From: Xestospongia muta
Taxonomy: Eukaryota > Porifera > Demospongiae > Haplosclerida > Petrosiidae
DNA: 64,000 bases
Direction of reading: 5' to 3'
Assembly (NCBI GenBank): GCA_963693285.1
Contig: OY848917.1
Span: 24,172,245 to 24,236,244 of the forward strand
Shown: piece after piece, positions 48,304-59,700 of the stretch
Position numbering within the stretch: position 1 is the stretch's first letter
How the letters are laid out: each line of letters opens with the position of its first letter
Made by a program: the position numbers and the translations under genes
Notes under the pieces: generated by a model
Seen by the model: only the letters and a program-made list of their open reading frames with translations
Told to the model about the DNA's origin: nothing
Databases searched by the model: none

Positions 48304-49389
48304 AAGTTTACTCTCTAGACTCAGAACCAATATCAGTTATTGCATTGAGCTCTCATACTCAGTATGATCTCATGTCTTATCTAGTTCTTCCATGTCATAA
48401 ACAACCAACAACTCAATACACATACTATGTTGTGTCTACATTAGGTTGGAGTGATCAGACAAGTCAGTTCATGATTATTGGTTGCCTTGATAACAGTAAT
48501 GTGACTATCATTCCAAACAATGACATTACTGTTCCATCAGATCCTCAAGACAATGCTGCTGGTAATATAATTGTTTCACCTGGACATTCTTTTGATTTTA
48601 TTCCTCATTCACTTCAGACATTCTTTGTTTATAAGCCTCATGTTGATCTTACAGGAACTAAAATTATATCTAACAGTCCACTCACAATTATCAGTGGACA
48701 TGAAGCTGCCCGAGTTCCAGATGGGACTGCTGATGCTGGTCCTATTGTTACACAACTGACACAAACAATAACATGGGGAAAAACATTTTATTTACCACCT
48801 CACATCGGTAGAAGCAATGGACAAAGTTACAAAGTGATTGCTACTAGCAATAAAACAAATGCAGTCAAAACCTGTGGTACAAATCACAATGTTGAACATA
48901 TTAAATTTGATGAAAACAACATCAATTGGTTTTACACAACCAACAATGTATACTGTAGTATTATATCTGATCAACCAATCTATGTTGCTCAAATTGGTGT
49001 TAGTAGAGAATATGCTGGTGGCAACTTTGGTGACCCTTCCCTTAACACAGTACCACCAATAGAACAATATGAACACTCCATCCAGTTCTCTACATTGCTA
49101 TCAAGTGATACTAGTTATTACAGTGTGGTTGTACAAAATGATACTTACTTTGACCAGAGTTTATTGATCAACAATGTTCTTATCAATCCACCATGGCTTC
49201 CAATATATGCTTTTGATGGTTCTGTCTATGGATATGGCTATTCAAGATCTTTTAGTGGTACCAATACAATAGCACATCCTAACCCAAATGGTACATTGTT
49301 TGTCTCTATCTATGACTGGAGAACATATTCAGGGTACAGTTATGTTGGAGGCATGAAGTTAAATCCAATTAACATTCCAAGAAGCAATG
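48304..49389 (+). CDS. C-terminal part of an IgGFc-binding-type domain
   Basis: A long open stretch on the plus strand begins around VYSLDSEPISVIALSSHTQ and continues with SYLVLPC, YYVVSTLGW, SGHEAARVPDGTADAGPIVT, QLTQTITWGKTFYLPPHIG and the final Ig-like repeats. These are hallmarks of the IgGFc-binding N-terminal domain of secreted mucin-like proteins. A phase-1 donor (AATG, then GTAATT) at 49389/49390 fits the next linker exon; without it the frame stops at 49470-49472. There is no plausible acceptor or N-terminal half upstream on this strand. The missing half lies at 51098-51358 on the minus strand, so the gene is broken by an inversion (or misassembled). Confidence 0.8.
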
Positions 49390-49807
49390 GTAATTATTTT
49401 ACAAACAATAATTATTTCACTTTACAAAATCCAGGATACAATGGATCCATTTTGTCCACATTTACAAATTAATAATAGCAATCACAGGAAAATAGTTAAG
49501 ATCCAATCTTTGGAAATGTTTTTGGAAAGCTAATGTAAATGCTTTAAAATGTATTTTTATAATTAAATATCTTAACTGTTATAGCAGCTAAAATATGCTT
49601 TTGCATTGCATGCCACCTCACAATAATTTCTCTTATGTTTACTTTTAGGATGACATGGATTAATTATTTAATTCTAGTAATTATTATATAATTCTTCCTA
49701 ACTGTTAATGTGTAAAGTAGTAGCATATTTAGTTACTGATGTGGTGTTTGGGATTGGTTTATCTTTTATATCATATCAATTTTATTGCTATTTTTATGTA
49801 TACACAG

Positions 49808-49912
49808 AATTTATAACTACATCCCCTTTGATAAGTAGTACAGATCTTCCAACAAGTTTATTAAGTTCTTTAAGTGGTTCTATAGTTTCACCTACACCAA
49901 CTGATATATTTG
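49808..49912 (+). CDS. Ser/Thr linker exon, plus strand
   Basis: 105 nt, phase 1 at both ends (acceptor ACACAG, donor GTAAGA), reading about FITTSPLISSTDLPTSLLSS. It is the same exon class as those on the minus strand. The preceding intron matches the reverse complement of 18170-18450 in gene A, confirming inversion of this segment. Confidence 0.65.
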
Positions 49913-49989
49913 GTAAGATAAAATCAGAAGCTCATACAATATGTTTGTCATGGCTGTTAAATTTTATAGTATATAATCAATTTAATTTG

Positions 49990-50095
49990 TTTATGTGGAC
50001 ATGGAATTTACAACATCATACCCTTTTGACAAGTAGTACACATTTTTCATCTTCTAGTAGTTCTATACTAGTACACATCTCCTCCTCCTTTAGAT
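49990..50095 (+). pseudogene. Decayed linker exon, plus strand
   Basis: The acceptor ACAG has become ACATGG, and the frame is interrupted near the 3' end. Confidence 0.45.
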
Positions 50096-50138
50096 GACTA
50101 AGAGTTAAAATGATTCATTTATATTATGTCAATTCTAG

Positions 50139-50261
50139 ACAATCCATATGACACAGCACAATGTCCAAACATACCTGATGCTATATGTGTACCATCAAAT
50201 TGTTGTCAATGTTCAGCTCATTTCTTTAACACTTATGGTCACAATGTCAGAAGCAATTGCA
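50139..50261 (+). CDS. Novel Cys-rich exon (six-Cys core)
   Basis: 123 nt, phase 1 at both ends. It reads NPYDTAQCPNIPDAICVPSN, then CCQCSAHFFNTYGHNV and SNC. The pattern C-P-x-x-P-x-A-x-C-x-P-x-x-C-x-x-C-x-A-x-F-F recalls a short extracellular repeat in marine-invertebrate matrix proteins, but I cannot name it. It lies between linker exons and a terminal SMB exon. Confidence 0.55.
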
Positions 50262-50574
50262 GTATGTATTAACAATTTAAAAATCACAACTCTTTGCTTA
50301 TTTATAATAGAATATTGTTCTACTGACTAATATATCCTAGATATCCTTGTTATTTATTTCCATTGTAATTTGTATACCTTTAAACAGGATACTGTACTGT
50401 AAAAGAAACCATGTGGATCTACATGTGTACATATTATGTTTTATAAAGTAACCACACAAAAGTACTTGAACACAATATTTATGGTTGAAAGCTATGTTTT
50501 GCTCTGTTGTGAGCATATTCTCAAATAGAATCTAACTTACATTTTAACTGGATAGCTTTCAATTCATGCTTTTT
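50231..50574 (+). repeat. 344-bp repeat, left arm (inverted copy at 51697-52040)
   Basis: Runs from ACTTATGGTCACAATGTCA to CATGCTTTTT and includes the end of the Cys-rich exon. The reverse complement of 51697-52040 matches with few changes. Confidence 0.85.
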
Positions 50575-50766
50575 ATAAATTTATAATATATAATCAATTG
50601 TATTTCTTTATGTTATCAGAAAATTTCAAATTCAATAACATTTGACATGTAGTACACATCTTCCAGCAATTTTTGCATCTTCTTTAAGTGGTCTATAGTT
50701 GTACCCACACTTGTTACTTAGGATAACTATGAATTAAATTAATTTGGTTGTATTATGTTCATTTAG

Positions 50767-50927
50767 GTTCATGTAAAGCACTTAATCTTGGCAGTTCTGA
50801 ATGTTGTGTGGGATCACAGACACAAAGTTGTATCAGTATAGATTGCCATTGTGATCAAACCTGTCACTCTAATAATGATTGTTGTAGTGATATAGATGAT
50901 ATTGGTTGTTATCCTGTTCCATCTTAA
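50767..50927 (+). CDS. Terminal SMB exon, plus strand
   Basis: 161 nt with acceptor TTTAG at 50766. Reads SCKALNLGSSECC, SCISIDCHCDQTC, SNNDCCSDIDDIGCYPVPS and a TAA stop at 50925-50927. It is the same length as gene B's terminal exon. All ten cysteines are present. Confidence 0.75.
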
Positions 50928-51097
50928 TCTCCATACATCTACTCCAACTGCTATACTTGGTAAGGCAAAATTAGAAGACAATACAGAACATTAGTCACAA
51001 CTTTTCTAAAATTTAAAAAGTCAGCTTTATTTTTTAACTACAATGTAAAATTAAACATAAACTTATTGCAGCAACATTTCCAGAGAGGGTTAAATGT

Positions 51098-51358
51098 AGT
51101 AAACTTTAAGACCCTTTCTCCTCCAGGAATAGGTATTATCTAACACTTCATAACTTGTTGGTATATCAACTTTATGAGGATTATGATAACTAGTATTATT
51201 CATATATGAGAAGTTGTCATCAAGTGATGTGACTTTGAAAGTAACATGAGTCATTTTCATAGTATGAACATACAATGTACACACATTAGATCCATGTACA
51301 TATTCATAAAATCCAACAATAAGCTCATTGCTGTATGTACTGGCGTCAATCTGTAGCT
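51098..51358 (-). CDS. N-terminal part of the split IgGFc-binding-type domain
   Basis: With a phase-1 acceptor (TTATAG, 51359) the minus frame reads LQIDASTYSNELIVGFYEYV, VCTLYVHTMKMTHVTFKVTS, then NPHKVDIPTSYEVLDNTYSW and RRKGLKVY before running into a stop at 51092-51090. The FIVGFxE, LYV-T, VTxxV and KGLKV landmarks match the start of the IgGFc-binding domain. It ends exactly where the plus-strand part begins (shared AAGTTTACT in the same codon frame). Confidence 0.7.
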
Positions 51359-51696
51359 CTATAATGAAAAAATTACATATGCATATACGAAGAAGATAAT
51401 TAAGATCAATTTGGATTTGTTGAACTTATGAAATACATAATTGAGATTGTAATCAATGTATTAAAAGTTTTTAAAAGTAAAGCGAATGTATGGATTGCTA
51501 TATAATATATGCTATATTAGGGATTGCTATATTATTATCACCTTACATGAAAATAAAATTCCAAAAATTTATTAAGTCAAACAGGCCCAAAGTAGAAATG
51601 CAGTATTGACATCCTCTCATTGTAGTTACAATATTAAGGTCATAATTTTTATTCAATGGAATAGTTATGAGAAAATGTTAAGGCAAATAGTACCAC

Positions 51697-52040
51697 AAAA
51701 AGCATAAATTAAAAGCTATCCAGTTAAAAAGTAAGTTAGACTCTATTTGAGAATATGCTCACAACAGAGCAAAACATAGCTTTCAACCATAAATATTGTG
51801 TTCAAGTACTTTTGTGTGGTTACTTTATAAAACATAATATGTACACATGTAGATCCACATGGTTTCTTTTACAGTACAGTATCCTGTTTAAAGGTATATA
51901 AATTACAATGGAAATAAATAACAAGGATATCTAGGATATATTAGTCAGTAGGACACGATTCTATTATAAATAAGCAAAGAGCTGTGATTTTTAAATTGTT
52001 AATGCATACTGCAATTGCTTGTGACATTGTGACCATAAGT
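51697..52040 (-). repeat. 344-bp repeat, right arm
   Basis: Inverted copy of 50231-50574. It includes the 3' end of the Cys-rich exon and its donor, but not the 5' part of that exon, so this copy of the exon is broken. Confidence 0.85.
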
Positions 52041-52126
52041 AACACAATATTTTGAAGTTAGCTCAGACAACTCATGTAGCCTTCTTATTCATTATTATAG
52101 CTGACTAACAGACACAAGAGACTAAC

Positions 52127-52275
52127 CATTCAGTATTTAGTGATCTCTCATCATTCTGAGACTCATCTGAAGATTCTGACTCAGAGCCATTTTCCTCTGG
52201 TTCATACTGATATGGAACAACTATGTTCTCAGAGCCTTCCTCGAGGTCAGATTCCACACACGAAGCAGGGTCACC
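52127..52275 (-). other. Acidic open stretch, possibly P2X7-tail-like
   Basis: The minus frame reads ESDLEEGSENIVVPYQYEPE, then ENGSESESSDESQNDE and SLNTEW at a GTTAGT donor-like site. The PYxYEPE...acidic...RLxNxxW pattern resembles the start of a P2X7 C-terminal-type zinc domain that is common in invertebrate transposon-linked genes. The Cys-rich remainder is absent. Weak call. Confidence 0.25.
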
Positions 52276-53132
52276 TGCTTTCGATCATATCGAAGGAAGA
52301 AGAAGAGTAGGAGAGGCTTAATATGCTGGAATACCGACAAGATATATCGCTTTGAAAGTCTTCAGCCATTACTTTGCACCTAGCAATGCTAGCATTCGTT
52401 CCCCCTGTGACGTCACAAGGGAGCCCCACCCTACTAGGAAGAATATTGTAATCTCAGAAGAAGCCTTAAAAGAGCTTCGAAAAGAAGCTTGCTTTTAACA
52501 GTGATAACAATTTTTAAAAATTATTTTAATATTTTTAGGGTGAATTGCATATGTCAAAGATAACATTTATGCAAAAAAAAGTATTTTTGAATTTTGATAT
52601 TCCCCCCCCCCTCCTTTAAATTTAGGAGATATGATTATGGACATGCTCAGTCTCAGAAATGGGCAAATCCGTAATCTTAGTGAGCAGTTTTCCTGGAGTT
52701 ATACCTGAGAGTGTTACAGTAGAGCCAAATCCACCATCGTCATCATCCAATCCTGAACTTAGATGACTGACTAGAATTTGTGAACTTCTGAAGAGTATTT
52801 CTGATCTTAAGGTTGGAGGAACTAGTTATAACATATTTATCATTATTCTTTGTAACATGTTTCCTTATGATGTTCAAATGTACTTACGAAACTTATTATC
52901 ATGTACAATACTCTTGTATTATGTGTTTATTCTATAAAATGTTTTTCTCCCATACTTTTAGCTAGTATATTTATATTTTTAAATGTTATTAACTATAATT
53001 ATAAAGGTCAATACAGCACAGAATATTAAACAATGCATCAAAAACATAAATAAGTAAAAAAATCAACAATTAATTAATACTACAACTACCTGTTTTACTA
53101 TCACCAAATTCATTGAAAAAACATTCAGATAC

Positions 53133-53186
53133 CTGTAATATTCATTGAAGATGTAACTACAGAACCAATAAAAGAAGATGAAAAAC
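53133..53186 (-). CDS. Short Ser/Thr linker exon, gene C
   Basis: 54 nt, phase 1 at both ends (FSSSFIGSVVTSSMNIT), acceptor TAGCAG and donor GTATCT. Confidence 0.5.
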
Positions 53187-56144
53187 CTGCTAGAAAATAT
53201 GAATTTTCAAATCAGTAAATTAATTAATGAAGTTTATTATAATTTCATTATTGAGTAGGTAGGTAATGTATATTGTTGGATATAGCATTGTTTTGTGACA
53301 CATGTTTATCAGAATGAAATATGTAGTGCAATACACTGTGTTACTATTATATACTTTGACTGTGAAAAATTAGTCACTTAACATTATGCCAGATATTATG
53401 ACAGATTCGTGGTGACATTCTGAGTCACATGCTTATTCTGTAAAACTTTGCACGTAAACGAGTTTATTGTTTATTAATGAAAGTTATTTTGGTAAAAGAA
53501 GTATCATGCTTTAATCAGAAATTGAATAGGCCATAGTTAAAATATTTTCTTTTACCTTTAATCTACATGTAATTGTGTTTATTATACTGTTGTTTGGACA
53601 TTAGCTACATTTAGCCATCTCTGTAAATATTGCTGCAATACATTTTTGTGTAATTTTACTCTGTAGTTAAAAAACAAGTCTTTTTTCTGTAAATGTTATA
53701 AAAGCTATGACTAATGTATTGTATGATCTTTTGATTTTGTCTTACCAAGTGTATCAGTTGGAGTAGGCAAAAGTATAGGAGAGGAAGAAAAAACAGGATG
53801 ACAACCAATATCATTTATATCATCACAACAATCGTTATTAGAGTAACAGTGTTGATCACAATAGCAATCTAAATTGACACAACTTTGTGTCCGTGTTGCC
53901 ACACAACATCCAGGATCTCTGAGATTAAGTACCTTACATGAACCTATAATGAACATAACATTAACAAATTATTTTAATTCATAATTATCTTGAGTAACAG
54001 GTGTGGGTGTAGCTATAGAACCACTTCAAGAAAATGCAAAAATTGCTGGAAGGTGCATTTAAAATGTTATGGAATATTAAATTCTGTGACCACATAAAGA
54101 AGTACAATTTATGATATATTATAAATTTATAAAAACTGTGATTAATTTATTGTATTATAATCTGATTTTGTCTTACCAAGAAGTGTTTTATTTCTAGGAT
54201 TACAACCAATATCAGTTATGTCACTACAACAATCATTATTAGAGTGACACTCTATATCACAATAGCAATCTCCAACTTTACAATATAGTGATGGGGGTGT
54301 CAAACAACATCCAGAATACTGGAGATTAAGTGTTTTACATAAATCTAAAATGAATATAATATAAACAAATTATTTTAATTCATAGTTACCTGGAGGAGGA
54401 GATGGTGTGGGTGTAATAATTGAACCACTTAAAGAAGATAAACTTGATGTAAGATCTGTACTACTTGTCACAGAGGATGGAGTTGGAAGTTCTGTGTTTA
54501 TATAAAGAAATACAATTGTTTATATAATGTAAGTTTCACAAAAGATGTGACTAATACATTGTAAGAGTTATGATTTTGTCTTACCAAGTGTATTAGTTGA
54601 GGAAGATAAGGCTATAGAACCACTTAAAGAAGATAAACTTGATGTAAGATCTGTACTACTTTTCAAATAGGATGGAGTTGGAAGTTCTGTGTTTATATAA
54701 AGATGTATAATAGTTCATATATTGTAAATTTCAAAAATGATGTGACTAATACATTGTATGAAGTTCTGATTTTGTCTTACCAAGTATATCAGTTGAGGTA
54801 GTTGAAGCTATAGAATCTCTTAAAGAAGATAGAAAACTTGATGTAAGATCTGTACTACTTGTCAAAGAAGATGGAGCTGGAAGTTCTGTGTTTATATAAA
54901 AATAGCAATAAAATTGATATAATGTAAAATATAAATTGATCACAATCATCACATCAGTAACTAAATATACTACTACTTTGCACTTGAATTATTAGGAAGA
55001 AACTTAAAATTAAGATAGAATTTAGCAATTAAATAATTTTGACTGTGATTTTACGTGTAACCATATAAGAAATTATTTTGAGATGAATTATAATGCAAAA
55101 GCTAATAAGAAATTAGCAAATATATTTTATTTAATAACATTTCCTAAAATCACTAGCTAAAGCATTATTTTCTAAAACAAGCTTTAAAGTATTAAAAATA
55201 TTGTGGAGCAAAATCTGTTAATAATATATTCTTTGACCATGTAAAATGAGTCATTTACCACTTAGGCCAGACCCTATGCTAGATGGAGGTTCTATATAAA
55301 AAAGTTTAAAATTGAAAATACAATATCTAAAATATTTTCTTCCATTTTTAACCTACATGTACTTGTGTCTATTGTTACTGTTATGACAATTGATACATTT
55401 AGCTATCACTGGAAATAGTTAATGAAATGACAGTTCATGTACTATTATTGTGTAATTGAAATATATGTCTGTCTTCTGTACATTTATATAATTGTAACTA
55501 ATGTATAATATGAGGTTTTCATTTTGTCTTACCAAATATGATATATGCTACATATAAGCAGGTGTCTCAGTAGAAATTGCATTCAAACATTGATCAATAT
55601 CACTTGATGACGAAATTAAAAGATTTGTAATATGGAATCTTTTTTACTTGTGAACCAGTCATTGTTGCCTCTTTGACTGATTTCCACTTCAATGTAAAGC
55701 TGAGAATACAAAGGAAACTTATACTAATTTAATATTAGTTTTGCATTTACTCCACTATTATTGAAGCTTGTAAAACATTTTTATTGGTTTCTAAAAACCA
55801 CTTTAAAATTTTCTCATACATAGCTTAAAACTTTGTATTACTCTCTCACTGTGTCCATTCTATGTTGGATCAGGATGATAGAGAGAAAGATTCCAGTAAA
55901 TTTTGCAGTAATGTACTAGAATATCATGATCAACGACAATGATTAATAAGCACAATTAACTAATTGAGAATGAAGATGAATCCCTTTTGTCAGAGAAGTC
56001 AAAACAACTTAAAGTTAAATACTACTCCTTCAAAGACATAAAAGAAAAGTGCCAAACACATTAACACATAGATTCTTGGGAAGATAGCTTTTGAGTTTGC
56101 CTGCTAAAAATTGTCAATGAAGGGAGAACTGTTTACTGAGTTGT

Positions 56145-56184
<40 letters not shown>

Positions 56185-56734
56185 CAACAAATGGATGAAA
56201 ACTAAAAAACACAATGCATTCATATGTATATTATTATTATTAACATTGCATGTAATAATCAGGCAGGTGATATCACTGTGGGATGGCACAATGTGCTGTT
56301 TTCTTCTGTTTTCTCCTGTTTTCTCCACATTAACTATATACCTAGAATGCTTTAAGCATTTATTCTTAACATCAACTTAATTTTACATAAGGCATGTTTT
56401 TAAAAATTCTTTTTTTGAGAGCCAGAGCCTTATTAAATAATAATAGCTATTTTGTAAATATTGAAAGTAGACTACCATGAATAAAAAAAATTAGTTGCTT
56501 TGAAAAAAGTTTCATGTTGAACAGTGGAGGTTATTATAGTAGTCACTAAAAGAATAATAATGCTTAAAGCATTCTAGGTATATAGTTAATGTGGAGAAAA
56601 CAGGAGAAAACAGAAGAAAACAGCACATTGTGCCATCCCACAGTGATATCACCTGCCTGATTATTACATGCAATGTTAATAATAATAATATACATATGAA
56701 TGCATTGTGTTTTTTAGTTTTCATCCATTTGTTG

Positions 56735-56774
<40 letters not shown>

Positions 56775-59700
56775 ACAACTCAGTAAACAGTTCTCCCTTC
56801 ATTGACAATTTTTAGCAGGCAAACTCAAAAGCTATCTTCCCAAGAATCTATGTGTTAATGTGTTTGGCACTTTTCTTTTATGTCTTTGAAGGAGTAGTAT
56901 TTAACTTTAAGTTGTTTTGACTTCTCTGACAAAAGGGATTCATCTTCATTCTCAATTAGTTAATTGTGCTTATTAATCATTGTCGTTGATCATGATATTC
57001 TAGTACATTACTGCAAAATTTACTGGAATCTTTCTCTCTATCATCCTGATCCAACATAGAATGGACACAGTGAGAGAGTAATACAAAGTTTTAAGCTATG
57101 TATGAGAAAATTTTAAAGTGGTTTTTAGAAACCAATAAAAATGTTTTACAAGCTTCAATAATAGTGGAGTAAATGCAAAACTAATATTAAATTAGTATAA
57201 GTTTCCTTTGTATTCTCAGCTTTACATTGAAGTGGAAATCAGTCAAAGAGGCAACAATGACTGGTTCACAAGTAAAAAAGATTCCATATTACAAATCTTT
57301 TAATTTCGTCATCAAGTGATATTGATCAATGTTTGAATGCAATTTCTACTGAGACACCTGCTTATATGTAGCATATATCAGATTATATAAAAAAGCTAAT
57401 GTAGTATACACTCTCTAAACAGCAGTATCGCTTCCCCAATTATTACAATAAAATTTGACATCATCTTAGATAGGTCCTAGGATCCCTCAAATTATGAAAT
57501 CCATGTGAAGTGTATACTTACTTGTACATGTATATTATGTTTGTTTTGAGTAATTTGACCAAGAGAGAAGAGAAGAACAAAGACATTACTAGATTTATTA
57601 ACCTCGCTGTGCGTGGGCGCATAGCGAGGGTACTGTAGTCTGTTTGTGTGTGTGTGTGTCTGCACTGCCTGTTTTTTTTGAACTGCTATAACTTGGCAAC
57701 CGAAGCATTAGCAGCTACCAACGTTTACCAACGAATAGAAAAACATGTGGACTTTACAACAGTAGTATCAAGAACATCGTCAAGGAAAACAGAAGCTTAA
57801 AACTCGCAAAAGAATTTTCAGGCTGCAGAGGTCAAGTGCCGTTTCTCGAAAAGTAAAAAACTTAACGTGGAGATTTTTTAGTATGTTGTAAACAATCTCA
57901 AAGGAATACGGATCAGCAAGACAGAAGGCCGTTGGTCGAAGTAATCGTTAGAAAAGTTCTGAAAAATTTTTTGTGGACTTGGAGCAAAGTAACGCATTCA
58001 GGAAACGTCTCCAAGCACTGAAAAGACTGCTACTAATAGATAATATATTGATTTATATTTGTACTACGGGACGTTTCCAAAGAACGTTTCATCTTCAAGT
58101 TACAATAAATTTTATACATGAAATATTGATACATTTTAAAGGGTCATGTAAAGACTCAGAGAAACTTTTCATCACGAAATTAGCACTTAATCTTGCTTGG
58201 CAATTGAATGATACTATCACTTACTCAGTTACTGCTTCACAAACATGGCAAAGCTAGAAATCAAGCAACAATTAATGAGCATATACAGAATGACAAAAAT
58301 TACCATTTTATAACCACACCTTCTGGAATGTTAATAAATTTTCTTGCAATAACAACATCATAGCTGGGCCTAAGCTGGCATAGAATTTATAAATAACTTA
58401 GAAACTACAGCGAGGTTCGGCACTTTAGTGCCTTTCATTCTTATGTTCAATTAATTTTCACTAATATATACCAGTTACATGAACAGCTTGTACTTCCTTA
58501 AGACTAATTTCTCTATCACAATTACCATTAGTGTAGACTACTTCAAATTAGATCACCATTCAGTACAACAGGTAATGTCTTTTTTATCCATGGTAGGACT
58601 TTTTTTCTGAAAATTGTGCTTAATATAATGTCTACATTTCTGTAATTTTGCACATTGTCCAAAGTCTTGTTAAATCATTGGAGGTTAGAGAAAACAACTC
58701 ATTTGCTGTTGTACAATGTAAGTATCAAGATGATAGTAACAGTTGAAATCTAAATAATAATGACCCTTGAAATCCCAGTAGTAACTTAGTGCAGTTTGTT
58801 TCACAAGATGACAATATGAAAGAGTTTGATCAAGTAAAAGATGAAATTGAAGACCAAAAAACCACCGTCTTTTTGAGATTCCTCTCCACTAGATACTAAG
58901 TGGACACCAAATCAATCTTAATTTCCTTACATTAGCAATATGTGTAACCATCAATTGTCAATATTATGTAATTAACTTTTAAAAGCTTTTATGATAACAG
59001 TGCTGTCATAATATAATTAACACTTCACTAATTAATTTATTATAAAAACTACCAGTCAATTACTGGACTAGGGAAATTCCCTAGTTGCTGCATTCCAAGC
59101 ATGTGTCTGCAATGAGTTCTACACGTGCAGTTGAAGTTTAGCCTTACATTCCTGGGCTTCACATTCACTGTTTGGTGTGCGAAACTGATTTTGTTCTTTT
59201 CTAAATTGTCCCAGTTGTGGTACACCGAATCCCAATAATGACAACTATATGAACAACTATATGACTATAACAATAACAAGTGTCCATTTTCTTGGAAGTA
59301 AATCAAAGGACTTGCTCTGATGTGCTGTAATTAATTTATTTATACTGGCTGACCTCATTGATTAAATAATGTGTTTTTGTTCAAACTCAGAAAGTATTCT
59401 TGATTGTATACTGCTGTGATTCACCCCATAGAAAAATGATTACGTACCATGTCATTTAGTAACGTCCTTGAAGTAACAAAAACTTAGAAGAATGATGAAG
59501 TGACTCAATAACTTCCTACATTGAGTCATCTGAAAACATCATTAACCCATTACTGCTCACTGTGTAGGCAAGTGTTATAGTACTAGATTTGTGTAGTAAG
59601 CGTTAGAAAAACTACACTGAGTCTACAAAACTGCCACTTGACAGGACTGACATTACCACAACCATTATAGTTAAGCTGGCACTTATCATACATAACGTTT

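Noticed and set aside
56111..56815. Mirror-image open frames with long YIYIYI runs on both strands
   Set aside because: They arise from TA microsatellites in the two arms of the palindrome and have no protein features.
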